Positions 43,044 through 52,354 of a stretch of DNA of 64,000 bases are shown here, piece by piece (within the stretch, counting starts at the first letter, position 1; each line of letters starts with the position of its first letter). The position numbers were made by a program, and so were the translations under genes. The DNA is taken from contig NZ_CP080382.1 of the NCBI RefSeq assembly GCF_019443425.1, forward strand, positions 3,100,001 through 3,164,000, given 5' to 3'. The stretch is from Arthrobacter sp. PAMC25284. GTDB taxonomy: Bacteria; Actinomycetota; Actinomycetes; Actinomycetales; Micrococcaceae. The notes below the pieces were generated by a model. The model was not told where the DNA came from. It worked only from the letters and a program-made list of their open reading frames with translations, and searched no databases.

Positions 43044-43927
43044 GCAACTCCGTCCTTCCCGCAAACCTTCCCAACAGCGTCCTTCCCCACTCCGTGGGAG
43101 TTCTCGGCGGCGGCCGGATGGGCGCCGGCATCGCCCACGCGTTTCTGATCAAGGGAGCCCACGTCGTCGTGGTCGAGCGCGACGAAGCCTCGGCCGAGGC
43201 CGCCCGCGAACGGGTCGAGTCAGCGGCGGCCAAGAGCATCGAACGCGGAGCCGCCGACGGCAACCTGGACGAGATCGTGTCCCGGTTCAGTGTGGGCGTG
43301 GACTACAACGACTTCCGGGACCGGGGCCTGGTCATTGAGGCCGTCCCGGAGGACTGGGACGTGAAAGTCACCGCGCTGCGCGGCATCGAAGAGCGGCTCG
43401 CCGCCGACGCCTTCCTCGCCTCCAACACCTCGTCACTGTCCGTCAACGGCCTGGCCCGCGAGCTGAGTCGCCCGCAAAACTTCCTGGGGCTGCACTTCTT
43501 CAACCCGGTCCCCGCCTCCACCCTCATCGAAGTGGTGCTCGGCGAGCAGACCGCCGGACACCTGGCCGAGGCGGCCCGGGGCTGGGTCGAAGCGCTGGGC
43601 AAGACCGCCGTCGTCGTCAATGATGCGCCGGGCTTCGCTTCCTCACGACTTGGCGTGGCAATCGCGCTGGAAGCGATGCGCATGGTGGAGGAAGGCGTGG
43701 CTTCGGCAGCGGACATCGACAACGCCATGGTGCTCGGCTACAAGCACCCCACCGGCCCGCTGCGGACTACGGATATCGTGGGCCTGGATGTCCGGCTGGG
43801 CATCGCCGAATACCTTCAGTCGACCCTGGGGGAGCGCTTCGCGCCGCCGCAGATCCTGCGGGACAAGGTGGCGCGCGGCGAACTGGGCCGCAAGTCCGGC
43901 AAGGGCTTCTTCGACTGGACGGACTGA
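43040..43927 (+). CDS. 3-Hydroxyacyl-CoA dehydrogenase (PaaH-like)
   Basis: The protein has an N-terminal NAD-binding motif (VGVLGGGRMGAGIAHAFL), the catalytic segment GLHFFNPVPASTLIEVV and a C-terminal domain ending in GHPTGPL-like GYKHPTGPLRTTDIVGLD. The length of 295 residues is standard for a single-domain enzyme that oxidises 3-hydroxyadipyl-CoA. It overlaps the hydratase by four bases (ATGA), which shows co-translation. It is the last gene of the thiolase operon. Confidence 0.88.
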   Translation: MSNSVLPANLPNSVLPHSVGVLGGGRMGAGIAHAFLIKGAHVVVVERDEASAEAARERVESAAAKSIERGAADGNLDEIVSRFSVGVDYNDFRDRGLVIEAVPEDWDVKVTALRGIEERLAADAFLASNTSSLSVNGLARELSRPQNFLGLHFFNPVPASTLIEVVLGEQTAGHLAEAARGWVEALGKTAVVVNDAPGFASSRLGVAIALEAMRMVEEGVASAADIDNAMVLGYKHPTGPLRTTDIVGLDVRLGIAEYLQSTLGERFAPPQILRDKVARGELGRKSGKGFFDWTD

Positions 43928-43963
43928 CGCCTGCCGCCGGGGCCGGCTCATGACCCAGCACAG

Positions 43964-44203
43964 CTAGGACAGGATCCCGACGATGTAGCCGATGAAGTAC
44001 AGCAGGACGAACGCCACCACGACGGCGATGATGACGATCGGCAGGTACTGGCCGAAGCCGCGTCCCTCGCGGATCTTCGGCCCCTGCGGGCCGACCGATG
44101 ATCCCTCGCCCGGAGGCGTCTCGCCGGGCGGCACGCCGCCGCCCGGCTCCAGCCCGGTAATCCTGTTTTCCAGCGGATCCGGATCCGGACTCTGTGATGT
44201 CAT
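43964..44203 (-). CDS. DUF6480 family small membrane protein
   Basis: The 79-residue protein has a Pro/Gly-rich N-terminal half and one C-terminal membrane segment (YLPIVIIAVVVAFVLLYFIGYIVG). It matches the DUF6480 plan (N-terminal Pro-rich, C-terminal helix). No role is known. The ATG at 44203 follows AGGAGGACACG. Confidence 0.75.
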   Translation of the reverse strand: MTSQSPDPDPLENRITGLEPGGGVPPGETPPGEGSSVGPQGPKIREGRGFGQYLPIVIIAVVVAFVLLYFIGYIVGILS

Positions 44204-44251
44204 CGTGTCCTCCTGTTCCGGGGATGCCCGGTGTCGATTCGTCCCTGGGTG

Positions 44252-44686
44252 TCAGGCCCTCGCGTCGAGGGCCTGCTTCATTCCGTCCATGGCGGGACCA
44301 GCCAGCGACTGGAAGGCCGGCCTCATCAGCGGCTCGGCGATCTTGAGCCATCCCTTGAGCTGGAACTCTGCCGTGTACTGGACCTCGGAGCCCGTTCCCG
44401 ACGGTGCCACATCAATCGTGTCCACAGAGACAACGGTCTTGTTTTCGCCGCGCAGCCTGACGCGGCTTTGCGTCAGTTCAACCACCTCGTAAATCAGCGT
44501 CTGGCGTTTGCCCCGGAACTCGGCTTCGGCGTGATACCTGTGGCCCACCGCGACTGGTCCCTCCGAGAGTGTTCTAACAACAGGTGTCCCGGGGTCCCAC
44601 TCCGGCGTGTGTTCAAATGCGGCAAGGTAGTCGAGGGCTTCGGGGGCCGCGAGGGCGGAACGGACAGTACCGGTGACGGTGATCAT
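44252..44686 (-). CDS. SRPBCC-family (polyketide cyclase/START-like) protein
   Basis: The 144-residue protein shows the SRPBCC pattern: a beta-strand-rich first half beginning ITVTGTVRSALAAPEALDYL and a C-terminal helix (KGWLKIAEPLMRPAFQ). It may bind a lipid or small hydrophobic ligand. It is unrelated in close detail to the SRPBCC protein at 39681. It stands alone on the minus strand. Confidence 0.8.
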   Translation of the reverse strand: MITVTGTVRSALAAPEALDYLAAFEHTPEWDPGTPVVRTLSEGPVAVGHRYHAEAEFRGKRQTLIYEVVELTQSRVRLRGENKTVVSVDTIDVAPSGTGSEVQYTAEFQLKGWLKIAEPLMRPAFQSLAGPAMDGMKQALDARA

Positions 44687-44726
44687 GGCCCCAGCCTAAC
44701 CAGAACTGACGCTCTTGGCACTGGCG

Positions 44727-45629
44727 CTACTTTTTGGCCAGCTGGGCCGGTTTGACCGATCCCATGATGGCGCTCTTGTACCCCTCGTCGTAACCGGTCG
44801 AGGTCGGATGGAAATTGTAGTCAGCCGTCGGATTGGACTGGTCCAGAACCAGCCATGGATCCCGAGAGTTGGCCGCGTGGCCGGCGAACCTGTCTGTGAC
44901 GTCGACGAACTGCGCGTCGACTCCGGCTGCCCTGGAGGCACCTACCGCCGCGGCAATCGAGGCATTGAGCTGATCTGTCGCCTGGTTCAGGATGATCTGG
45001 TTGGTTGGCGGAATCACCGGGAAGCCGTTGGCCGGGTCGAAGAGCCGGGGATACCCAAGCACGGCAATCCGGGCATTGGGAGCGACCTGCTTCAGTCCCA
45101 GATAGGTGGCGGTGAGCCCGGCGCGCAGGCCCGGGAGGGCAGCGCCGGAGAGCGCGACGGCCGCGCTGCACTGAGCGGAGGAGGACGTGGCGCACACGGA
45201 CAACACCTGGTAGACACCCACATCGTTCGCGCCGGCCGTGATGCTGACCAGCCCCGTGGCGGAATTCAACGCCGGCGTGGGGGACCCGGCAGTGGGTGTG
45301 GCCAGAGCGGCTATCTGGTTCCCGACGCTGGTGGCGGACCCGCCGGACAGCAGGGCCCCGTGGCACGCCGCATTGGCCACGAGCGACACCCTGCCTGTCC
45401 GTCCCACGTCATCGACGTAGCCGGGGCTGCTTTGCCAGCAGGCGCTGCCTGGGTTGTTGGCGACCCCGGCCCCCGTGCCGGCCGAATAGGAGTCGCCCAC
45501 CGAGACGTAGGCGAGTTTGGCCGGCGGCGCGGCCCCGGCAGGGACCGCCGCCAGTCCGAGAACCATAGCGAGGGCGGCGAGGCCGCCCGTCAATGCCGGG
45601 CGCGGGCGTCGGGTGTTCGAATTTTCCAA
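44727..45629 (-). CDS. Secreted SGNH/GDSL esterase
   Basis: The protein is a SGNH-hydrolase with the nucleophile block YVSVGDSYSAGTGAG, block III with the catalytic asparagine in SITAGANDVG, and the Asp/His pair in DYNFHPTSTGYDEG near the C-terminus. A signal peptide is seen (ALTGGLAALAMVLGLAAVPAGA), so the enzyme should be secreted. The TTG at 45629 follows AAGGGGAA and gives a 300-residue protein; a longer frame to 45737 includes unlikely residues. Several cysteines (ACWQSS, NAACHG, SVCATSSSAQC) suggest disulfides. Confidence 0.85.
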   Translation of the reverse strand: MENSNTRRPRPALTGGLAALAMVLGLAAVPAGAAPPAKLAYVSVGDSYSAGTGAGVANNPGSACWQSSPGYVDDVGRTGRVSLVANAACHGALLSGGSATSVGNQIAALATPTAGSPTPALNSATGLVSITAGANDVGVYQVLSVCATSSSAQCSAAVALSGAALPGLRAGLTATYLGLKQVAPNARIAVLGYPRLFDPANGFPVIPPTNQIILNQATDQLNASIAAAVGASRAAGVDAQFVDVTDRFAGHAANSRDPWLVLDQSNPTADYNFHPTSTGYDEGYKSAIMGSVKPAQLAKK

Positions 45630-45866
45630 GGTGTTCCCCTTGATCTCTGCGGCAAGCAGCTGGTCAGTGACACGCACGGGACGCGGCTGCAGACGCACCG
45701 GCAACCATTGAAAAAGCGCCTGGTGGATGCCGGGCACGGTGACACCCTATGCACAAACCGCGCCCGGGCCAATGGCCTGGACGCTCCGGCCTTAGCCGAT
45801 TCCAGGCGCGAGCCGACGGACCGCCAGCCGGGTGCGAACGTTCCGGCTTTGTGCTTAGCTGGCTGG

Positions 45867-46574
45867 ATGGAAGCCTCTGGCAAACCCGCCGGCTGGGACG
45901 GGGCCGTTAACGCCTGGCATATCGCGGGTGAGGTATACCGGATGGGACGCCGGGAATGGCTCACGGAGACCGGCTGGCGCCAGGCCCATCGCGCCGGCAT
46001 CCGGACGGTCATCGATCTCCGGAACGACGATGAGATCCGGCGGCGGGAAAGCGACCCGCCCGTAAACGAGGCTGCGATGGCGGCCTTCGACGTCGTGTAC
46101 GCACCGACGGAAGATCCCGCCAACAGCGAGTTCCGCGACATCTGCGGGCCGTACATGAATAACCCGGCTGACTATGCTGACTACGCACGGCTGTTTCCGG
46201 AACACCTCGCCGGGGTCTTCAAGGCAGTCGCCGCGGCCCGCGGCGGTGTGGTGATCCACTGCTCGGCCGGCCGCGACCGCAGCGGCGTGATCGCGGCCAT
46301 GCTGCAGGACCTGGCAGGCGACAGCGACGATGCCATCGTGTTGGGGTACCAGCAATCCGCGCGGGGCATCAATGAACATCACCGGCGGGCCGGCGTCCCG
46401 CATCCGCGCGAACGGTATTTGCCCGAGGACTTGCTCAAGCCGCTGCTGGATTTCCGCCGGGAGAGCCTGCTGCAGTTCGTCCGGTCCTTGAGGACCGAGG
46501 ATTTCCTGCGCCGGAACGGTGTATCGGACGCGGAACTCGCCGCGGTGATGACCAAGCTGGGCAGCGCCAACTGA
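45867..46574 (+). CDS. Tyrosine-specific protein phosphatase family protein
   Basis: The catalytic loop is HCSAGRDRSGV (Cys about 132), the CX5R motif of dual-specificity/tyrosine phosphatases. The N-terminal segment (GEVYRMGRREWLT then TVIDLRNDDEI) and the C-terminal helices match the PtpB-like family that hydrolyses phospho-Tyr or phosphoinositides. The length of 235 residues is normal. The ATG at 45867 is preceded by GCTGG. Nothing indicates secretion. Confidence 0.87.
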   Translation: MEASGKPAGWDGAVNAWHIAGEVYRMGRREWLTETGWRQAHRAGIRTVIDLRNDDEIRRRESDPPVNEAAMAAFDVVYAPTEDPANSEFRDICGPYMNNPADYADYARLFPEHLAGVFKAVAAARGGVVIHCSAGRDRSGVIAAMLQDLAGDSDDAIVLGYQQSARGINEHHRRAGVPHPRERYLPEDLLKPLLDFRRESLLQFVRSLRTEDFLRRNGVSDAELAAVMTKLGSAN

Positions 46575-46591
46575 ACCGGTAGGGTGGCGGG

Positions 46592-49447
46592 GTGAAGACT
46601 CCGAAGTTCCAGCTGATGGCGCGCGCTGCCGTGGCTGTCAGCATCGTGCTCGCCGGCACATTTTCTGCCTTTCCCGCGACGGCCCAGGCCACGGTTGCCC
46701 CGCCACTGACTGATCCGTCGCCAGCTTCCCCCTTGCCAGCGCCTGCCGCCGCGCCAGGCATCAGCGACGCGGGTCTCGCAGCAGCCGTCCGCCGGGACCT
46801 CAACATGTCACTGGCGGAATTCAACGCGGCCGGTGCACAGGCCAAGCGCGCCGCCGACGCCGTGCCCTCCCTGCGCGAGACTCCCGGCTATGTCGGGACC
46901 AGCCTCGCGGGCGGGAAAATCGTCGTCGAGGGCACCGGATCCGGGCTACAGGCGCGGGTGGCCGAGCTCAATCAGGCGGGACCGGCCGACTTCGTGCTCG
47001 CAGCCCCGGCGGCAGCGACCGCCGTCACGGCGGATGCAGCGACCGCCGTCACGGCGGATGCTGCTGCCGGTGCCCACCAGTCTGCCGGTGCCCACCAGTC
47101 TGCCGGGGTGCTGGCCGCGAGCACCCAGCAACTCTTCGAAGCGTATGTCCGTGACGTCGGCAGCACCGGACTCCAGGCCGTCGTCTACGCCGACGGCCGT
47201 TTCATCATCCGCACCGGCGCAGCCAACGTCGCCGAGGCCGGCCCGCCGGCGCCGGGGCGGCAGCCCGCGGCCGGTGCATCGTCCGCTCTATCCAGTCAGG
47301 CCGCGACGACAAAAATCTCGCCGGTGGATTTCGTGGCCCGCTACGCGAATGTGGCACTCGAACAGGGCTCACCCATTTCCACGGAAGAGGACTTCTTCGG
47401 CGGCCAAGGTTTCATCGTGGACGGGAGCACTCTGTGTTCTGCGGGGTTCAGCGCTTTCAGCAATGCCGGAGATCCGATCGTCCTGACCGCTGGGCACTGT
47501 GCCGCCGACGGTGCCGCGAAGCAGGCCGAGATAGAACAGTCCACCGATGCGGCAGCCGCAGCAGGGACCGGTTCGGGCGCAGCAGCCGGCGGCCTGGGGA
47601 ACTTTGGCTTCAGCCAGTTCGGCGGTCCGGGCAACTCACGGGTCGACGACAGCGGCACGAACACCGGCACGGACATCGCTGTCCTCGAAACCATCCGCAA
47701 GGGCCTGCGCCTGCAACCCGCCGTCACCCGGTGGGACAACCCCGGCGATCCCGGGCCGACGGCCGTGCAGATCGTCGGAACCGTCGCGCCGTTCCCCGGC
47801 CAGCCGGTGTGCCGCTCCGGGCGAAGCCTCGGCTGGTCCTGCGGAACCGTGGACACGGTAGGGATCTGGACTGTGGGCGGGCCCAACAACGTCCCGGACG
47901 GCGCCGATCTCAGGGCGCTGAACGGTTTCGACTCCACCTCCGTGAAGTCACGATCCGGCGATTCCGGCGGTCCCTGGATCAGTGGCAACTTCGCGGTCGG
48001 CACGCACACCGGGTCCGAAGGCTCGGGCGCCGCGCAGGTCCGGGCGATCGCCACCACTCTCGAGGATGCCCTGGCCAGGATCCCCGGCGGGGTGCAGCTG
48101 GAGCTCTTCCTGAACAAACCCGTCCCGGCCATCCCCGCCGGCGGGACCGTGACAGCAGGTGAACCCATCACCGGGCACGTCCCGGCTGCCCCGGCATCGG
48201 CGGTTGCGCCGCACTCGAGTGTCCGGATCACGGTCCCCGGCGAGTCCCCGTTTGAAATCCCGCTGGATGCCGACGGGAAGTGGTCGTTCCCCGCGCCGAC
48301 GGCCACCGGCCCGTTTACTTTTAAAGCTGAAACCGTCAACGGCTTCAGCTATTCCGGTGCCGCTACCGGCGACGTGCGGGTCTCCGACCTGACGGCTCCG
48401 GTGATCACAGCGCCGGCCGAGGGGTGGCAACTGGCCCGCGTGGACGCCGTCGACGGCACCGGGGAGCCCGGACATACGGTGACGTTGTCCGGCTCGGTCC
48501 AAGGGACCGTGATGGTCGGCGACGACGGCCGCTGGAGCATTCCCGTCGGCGACCAGCCGGCCTACGGAAAGCTCTCGGTCACGGCGGTCCTCAGCGCGTC
48601 GGGCCACCCCGACAGCCCCACCGTGAGCCGTGCGTTCACGGTCCTCCCGCCGGCTCCCGCGGTGGCCTCTATGCCAGACGGGCTGCATGTGCACCCGGAC
48701 GAACTGCCGGCGAGTATTTCTGGAACAGGCCTCGACGGGGCCGAGGTTACTGTGTTGGTCGACGGGATCCCCGTGGGCGCGGCCCCGGCCCGGAACGGCC
48801 CCAGCGCTGCCGGGGCGAAGGGTGCCGCCGCTTTAGCCGTGGCACGAGCAGCTCCGGACAGTGTCTCCCTGCCGCAGGCCGCGTCGGGCGCAGGGTCCGC
48901 CGGCGCACCCTGGAGTGTGCCGTTCCCTGCCGGGCTCGCTGCAGGCCCGCACACTCTCTCCGTCACACAAACCTTCGACGGCGTCGCGTCACCCCCGGCG
49001 GTCTCCGCGTTCATTCTGGAAGCCACCTCAGCCGTGGTGCCCCCAGGCGCAGCGCCTCCGGGTGCGGTGCCCCCTGTCGCCGTGCCTCCAGCCGCGGTGC
49101 CCCCAGCCGCGGTGCCCCCAGCCGCAGCGCCTCCGGGTGCGGTGCCCCCTGTCGCCGTGCCTCCAGCCGCAGCGGAACCGGGCGCAGTGTCCTCTGCCGC
49201 TGCGGAACCGGGCTCAACGCCCCCAGCCCCAACGCCTGCCATTGCGGTGCGTCCGGACGCGGATCAGCCGGAGGCCGGGGCAGCGGCGTCCCCGACGGCC
49301 GTTCCGGCTGCTGCCCCGCCGGGCTCCCCGGACGGGACGGGCCAAGAGCCCGATACCGGGCTTGTCCCGGCTGCCATCTCCGGCGCCGGCGCACTGTTGC
49401 TCGGCGCGCTTCTGATCGTTTTCGGCCGGCGCAGGATCAGCCGCTAA
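46592..49447 (+). CDS. Secreted S1-family protease with Ig-like domains and wall-type C-terminus
   Basis: The 951-residue protein has a signal peptide, an N-terminal propeptide-like region, a chymotrypsin-fold protease domain (about 230-510) and a long tail. The triad is His 302 (VLTAGHCAADG), Asp 361 (TGTDIAVLE) and Ser 458 (RSGDSGGPW). From about residue 510 there are three Ig-like repeats (DADGKWSFPAP, GDDGRWSIPVG), then a Pro/Ala repeat region, and a tail (EPDTG, a hydrophobic segment and RRRISR) that looks like a degenerate sortase or membrane anchor. Substrate is unknown. The tail suggests attachment to the cell surface. GTG at 46592 is used. Confidence 0.87.
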   Translation: MKTPKFQLMARAAVAVSIVLAGTFSAFPATAQATVAPPLTDPSPASPLPAPAAAPGISDAGLAAAVRRDLNMSLAEFNAAGAQAKRAADAVPSLRETPGYVGTSLAGGKIVVEGTGSGLQARVAELNQAGPADFVLAAPAAATAVTADAATAVTADAAAGAHQSAGAHQSAGVLAASTQQLFEAYVRDVGSTGLQAVVYADGRFIIRTGAANVAEAGPPAPGRQPAAGASSALSSQAATTKISPVDFVARYANVALEQGSPISTEEDFFGGQGFIVDGSTLCSAGFSAFSNAGDPIVLTAGHCAADGAAKQAEIEQSTDAAAAAGTGSGAAAGGLGNFGFSQFGGPGNSRVDDSGTNTGTDIAVLETIRKGLRLQPAVTRWDNPGDPGPTAVQIVGTVAPFPGQPVCRSGRSLGWSCGTVDTVGIWTVGGPNNVPDGADLRALNGFDSTSVKSRSGDSGGPWISGNFAVGTHTGSEGSGAAQVRAIATTLEDALARIPGGVQLELFLNKPVPAIPAGGTVTAGEPITGHVPAAPASAVAPHSSVRITVPGESPFEIPLDADGKWSFPAPTATGPFTFKAETVNGFSYSGAATGDVRVSDLTAPVITAPAEGWQLARVDAVDGTGEPGHTVTLSGSVQGTVMVGDDGRWSIPVGDQPAYGKLSVTAVLSASGHPDSPTVSRAFTVLPPAPAVASMPDGLHVHPDELPASISGTGLDGAEVTVLVDGIPVGAAPARNGPSAAGAKGAAALAVARAAPDSVSLPQAASGAGSAGAPWSVPFPAGLAAGPHTLSVTQTFDGVASPPAVSAFILEATSAVVPPGAAPPGAVPPVAVPPAAVPPAAVPPAAAPPGAVPPVAVPPAAAEPGAVSSAAAEPGSTPPAPTPAIAVRPDADQPEAGAAASPTAVPAAAPPGSPDGTGQEPDTGLVPAAISGAGALLLGALLIVFGRRRISR
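47012..47104 (+). repeat. Two adjacent tandem duplications inside the protease propeptide
   Basis: A 24-base unit encoding ATAVTADA occurs twice (47012-47035 and 47036-47059), and nine bases later an 18-base unit encoding GAHQSA occurs twice (47069-47086 and 47087-47104). The copies are identical, so they are recent and in frame. Confidence 0.9.
49049..49170 (+). repeat. 75-base repeat in the Pro/Ala stalk of the protease
   Basis: A stretch of 47 bases starting at 49049 recurs at 49124, giving a 75-base (25-residue) period, with shorter PPAAV units between. It encodes the Pro-Pro-Ala stalk before the C-terminal anchor and is prone to length change. Confidence 0.8.
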
Positions 49448-49496
49448 GACCGGCAGTGGGCAGCCGCCGTCGCGGGCGCCCCGGCGCCGGACGCAC

Positions 49497-49913
49497 TCAG
49501 CCCTTACGGTCCATCAGCAGGTTGGTAATCCGCAGCGTGCAGAGCCGCTGGCCGGCGTCGTTGGTAATCAGCACCTCGTGAGTGGTTACTGTCCCGCCGA
49601 GATGGATGGGGGTCGCCGTGATCGTGACGGTGCCCTCCCGCGCCGACTTGTGGTGTGTGGCGGAAACGTCGACGCCGACGGCTGTTTTTCCCAGGGTGGA
49701 GGCGTGGATGACGGCCGCCCACGATCCTACGGCCTCGCCGACGGCCAGTGAAGCGCCGCCGTGCAGGAGTCCGAAGGACTGCCGGTTGCCCTCCACCGGC
49801 ATGGTGGCCACGACACGATCCACGGATTCCTCGACGATTCTCACGCCCATTTTCTCGTCCAGTTCGCCGAGGGTGATCTTCCACAGGTCGGTGCTGCCGG
49901 ATTCGGGTGTCAT
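49497..49913 (-). CDS. PaaI-like hotdog thioesterase
   Basis: The 138-residue protein is a single hotdog domain: SFGLLHGGASLAVGEAVGSW (with the catalytic Gly-Gly and helix), GVDVSATHHKSAREGTVTIT and a final TLRITNLLMDRKG. PaaI-type thioesterases hydrolyse acyl-CoA esters and can relieve stalled CoA intermediates. It is divergent from paaZ with a PaaR-like operator between, so it may be under the same control. A second PaaI-like gene lies at 57269. Confidence 0.85.
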   Translation of the reverse strand: MTPESGSTDLWKITLGELDEKMGVRIVEESVDRVVATMPVEGNRQSFGLLHGGASLAVGEAVGSWAAVIHASTLGKTAVGVDVSATHHKSAREGTVTITATPIHLGGTVTTHEVLITNDAGQRLCTLRITNLLMDRKG

Positions 49914-50014
49914 AGCGTCTCCTGGGGTCGGTGGCTGGTGGGCCGGTGGCGGTCTATGGCCGGTCCTGCCCGGAGCTAGTGTGCGCCAGGCCTCATTCAT
50001 GTACTGTGGACATA

Positions 50015-50036
50015 TTACCGAACGGACGGTCAGTAA
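50015..50036 (+). promoter_or_regulatory. PaaR-like operator before paaZ
   Basis: The site TTACCGAACG-GA-CGGTCAGTAA is a 10+2+10 palindrome. Its core ACCG-N2-CG-N2-CGGT fits the PaaR motif described in Corynebacterium glutamicum. It lies 49 bases before the paaZ ATG, between paaZ and the divergent PaaI-like gene, so one repressor could control both. Confidence 0.7.
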
Positions 50037-50084
50037 TGTAGTGACCGTCCCGATTTTGCCCCGCGTTGGAAGGAATCGTCAACG

Positions 50085-52196
50085 ATGACCGCGACTGCCG
50101 CACCCACAGTAGACACCGTAGAGAGTGTCGAGATCGTTCCCAGCTTTGTCCGCGACGCCTGGTGGACCCCTGACCTCGGCTCCGAGGCCGGCGCGGCCCC
50201 TGTCCTTGACGCCAGCACCGGCGAGCTCCTGGCGCTGGTCAGTTCCGCGGGCCTGGATCTGGCCGCCGTCGTCGATTACGGCCGCACCACAGGTCAAGCG
50301 GAACTGGGTAAGCTGACTTTCCACCAGCGGGCCCTTAAGCTCAAAGAACTCGCGCAGTACCTCAACGGCCGCCGTGAGGAGTTCTATGCCCTCTCGGCGC
50401 AGACCGGCGCCACCAGGATCGACTCCATGATCGACATTGATGGCGGCATTGGGGTGCTCTTCACCTTCGGGTCCAAGGGCCGGCGCGAGCTGCCCAACTC
50501 CCAGGTGGTGGTGGACGGGCCGATGGAGGTCCTGTCCCGGGACGGCTCCTTCGCCGGTGAGCACATCTACACCCGCATCCCCGGGATTGCCGCCCAGATC
50601 AACGCCTTCAACTTCCCGGTCTGGGGGATGCTTGAGAAACTTGCCCCGGCCTTCCTCGCCGGGGTCCCCACTATTGTTAAGCCCGCCACCCCAACCGGGT
50701 ACGTTGCCGCGGGTGTGGTGAAGGCGATCGTGGAGTCCGGAATCCTGCCCAACGGCTCTCTGCAACTGGTCTCCGGCTCCGTGCGGACCCTGCTGGACCA
50801 TCTCGACTACCGCGACCTCGTGGCCTTCACCGGCTCCGCCGCCACCGCCAACACCCTGAAATCGCACCCGAACGTCGTCACGGGCGGGGTCCGCTTCACC
50901 TCCGAAACTGACTCCCTCAACGCCGCCATCCTCGGCCCCGATGCTGTCCGCGGAACACCGGAATTTGATGCTTTCATCAAGTCCCTTGTCACCGAGATGA
51001 CCGCCAAAGCCGGCCAGAAGTGCACCTCCATCCGCCGCGCCATCGTGCCGCAGGAGCTAGTGCCCGACGTCGTCGCCGCCGTCGGTGAGCGGATCACCGA
51101 ACGCGTGGTGCTCGGGGACCCCCGCGCCGAAGGCGTGACCATGGGTGCGCTTGCGTCCAGGGAGCAGCTCGCCGATGTGCGGGCCGCAGTCCAGTCCATG
51201 CTCGACGCCGGCGGCGAGCTCGCCTACGGCACGCTGGATTCGCCGGCGGTGACCCGCGCGGACGGAAGCACCGGCGTCGTCGACGATGGTGCTTTCATGT
51301 CGCCGGTGCTGCTCAGCTGGGCCGACCCGGAAGCCGACGAGGTCCACTCGCTGGAGGCCTTCGGCCCCGTCTCCTCCGTCCTCGGCTACACGGACCTCGC
51401 CGACGCCGTCCGCCTCGCCGCCCGCGGCGGAGGTTCCCTGGTGGCCTCGGTCTGCACCAACGATCCGGACGTGGCCCGCGAGCTGGTCACCGGCATAGCG
51501 GCTCACCACGGCCGGGTGCTGATGCTCAATCGCGAGGACGCGCGCAGCTCCACGGGCCACGGCTCCCCGGTGCCGCACCTGGTCCATGGCGGTCCGGGCC
51601 GCGCCGGCGGCGGCGAGGAACTCGGCGGCATCCGCTCGGTCATGCACCACATGCAGCGCACCGCGATCCAGGGCTCACCGAACATGCTGACCGCTGTCAC
51701 CGGCATCTGGCACGCGGGCGCGGACCGCAACTTCACGCTGGAAACCGAAGACCGGCACCCCTTCCGGAAGTCGCTGAGCACCCTGCACATCGGCGACGCC
51801 GTCCGTTCCGGACTGCGCGAAGTCTCACTGGCGGAGATCACGGCGTTCGCGAACTCCACCGGGGACACGTTCTACGCGCACACGAACCAGGAAGCGGCGG
51901 CGGCCAACCCGTTCTTCCCGGGAATCGTGGCGCACGGCTACCTGCTGCTGTCCTGGGCTGCCGGGCTGTTTGTGGAGCCCGCACCGGGTCCGGTGCTGGC
52001 AAACTATGGCCTGGAGAATCTCCGGTTCGTCACCCCGGTGGCCGCCGGCGATTCGATCCGGGTCACGTTGACGGCCAAGAAAATTACGCCGCGTGAAACC
52101 GACGAGTACGGAGAGGTTGCGTGGGACGCCGTCCTGACCAACCAGAACGACGAGATCGTGGCTACCTACGATGTCCTGACCCTCGTCGAAAAGTAG
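50085..52196 (+). CDS. paaZ: Bifunctional oxepin-CoA hydrolase / 3-oxo-5,6-dehydrosuberyl-CoA dehydrogenase
   Basis: PaaZ opens the oxepin-CoA ring and oxidises the resulting aldehyde in phenylacetate breakdown. The N-terminal two-thirds is an aldehyde dehydrogenase: NAFNFPVWGMLEKLAPAFL, the catalytic Cys in KAGQKCTSIRRAIV (about residue 313), and EAFGPVSSVLGY. The last 150 residues are a MaoC-like hydratase domain (FFPGIVAHGYLLLSWAAGLF). The length of 703 residues matches the fused form. The ATG at 50085 follows AAGGAAT. Upstream lies the PaaR-like site. Confidence 0.95.
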   Translation: MTATAAPTVDTVESVEIVPSFVRDAWWTPDLGSEAGAAPVLDASTGELLALVSSAGLDLAAVVDYGRTTGQAELGKLTFHQRALKLKELAQYLNGRREEFYALSAQTGATRIDSMIDIDGGIGVLFTFGSKGRRELPNSQVVVDGPMEVLSRDGSFAGEHIYTRIPGIAAQINAFNFPVWGMLEKLAPAFLAGVPTIVKPATPTGYVAAGVVKAIVESGILPNGSLQLVSGSVRTLLDHLDYRDLVAFTGSAATANTLKSHPNVVTGGVRFTSETDSLNAAILGPDAVRGTPEFDAFIKSLVTEMTAKAGQKCTSIRRAIVPQELVPDVVAAVGERITERVVLGDPRAEGVTMGALASREQLADVRAAVQSMLDAGGELAYGTLDSPAVTRADGSTGVVDDGAFMSPVLLSWADPEADEVHSLEAFGPVSSVLGYTDLADAVRLAARGGGSLVASVCTNDPDVARELVTGIAAHHGRVLMLNREDARSSTGHGSPVPHLVHGGPGRAGGGEELGGIRSVMHHMQRTAIQGSPNMLTAVTGIWHAGADRNFTLETEDRHPFRKSLSTLHIGDAVRSGLREVSLAEITAFANSTGDTFYAHTNQEAAAANPFFPGIVAHGYLLLSWAAGLFVEPAPGPVLANYGLENLRFVTPVAAGDSIRVTLTAKKITPRETDEYGEVAWDAVLTNQNDEIVATYDVLTLVEK

Positions 52197-52222
52197 CCCT
52201 CCCGCAGGTCCTTCACGTTTCA

Positions 52223-52260
52223 GGCAGACCCTTCCCCACGATGTGGGGGAGAGTCTGCCC
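52223..52260 (+). terminator. Hairpin after paaZ
   Basis: GGCAGACCCTTCCCC (52223-52237) pairs with GGGGGAGAGTCTGCC (two mismatches) around an ACGATGT-type loop. It lies 27 bases after the paaZ stop. The tail has few T residues. Confidence 0.65.
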
Positions 52261-52354
52261 TGTTCCGGCGGATCCGGGGGAGGGTCCGTTGTGGATCGAA
52301 GGCTCTTTCCCCCCCGCCCCGGCGTAAAATTCTCAACGTAGGAGGTGACAACAC

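Noticed and set aside
44715..45866. Long N-terminal extension of the tyrosine phosphatase
   Set aside because: The upstream in-frame codons lie opposite the SGNH esterase gene and lack any phosphatase-family similarity; the family start is at 45867.
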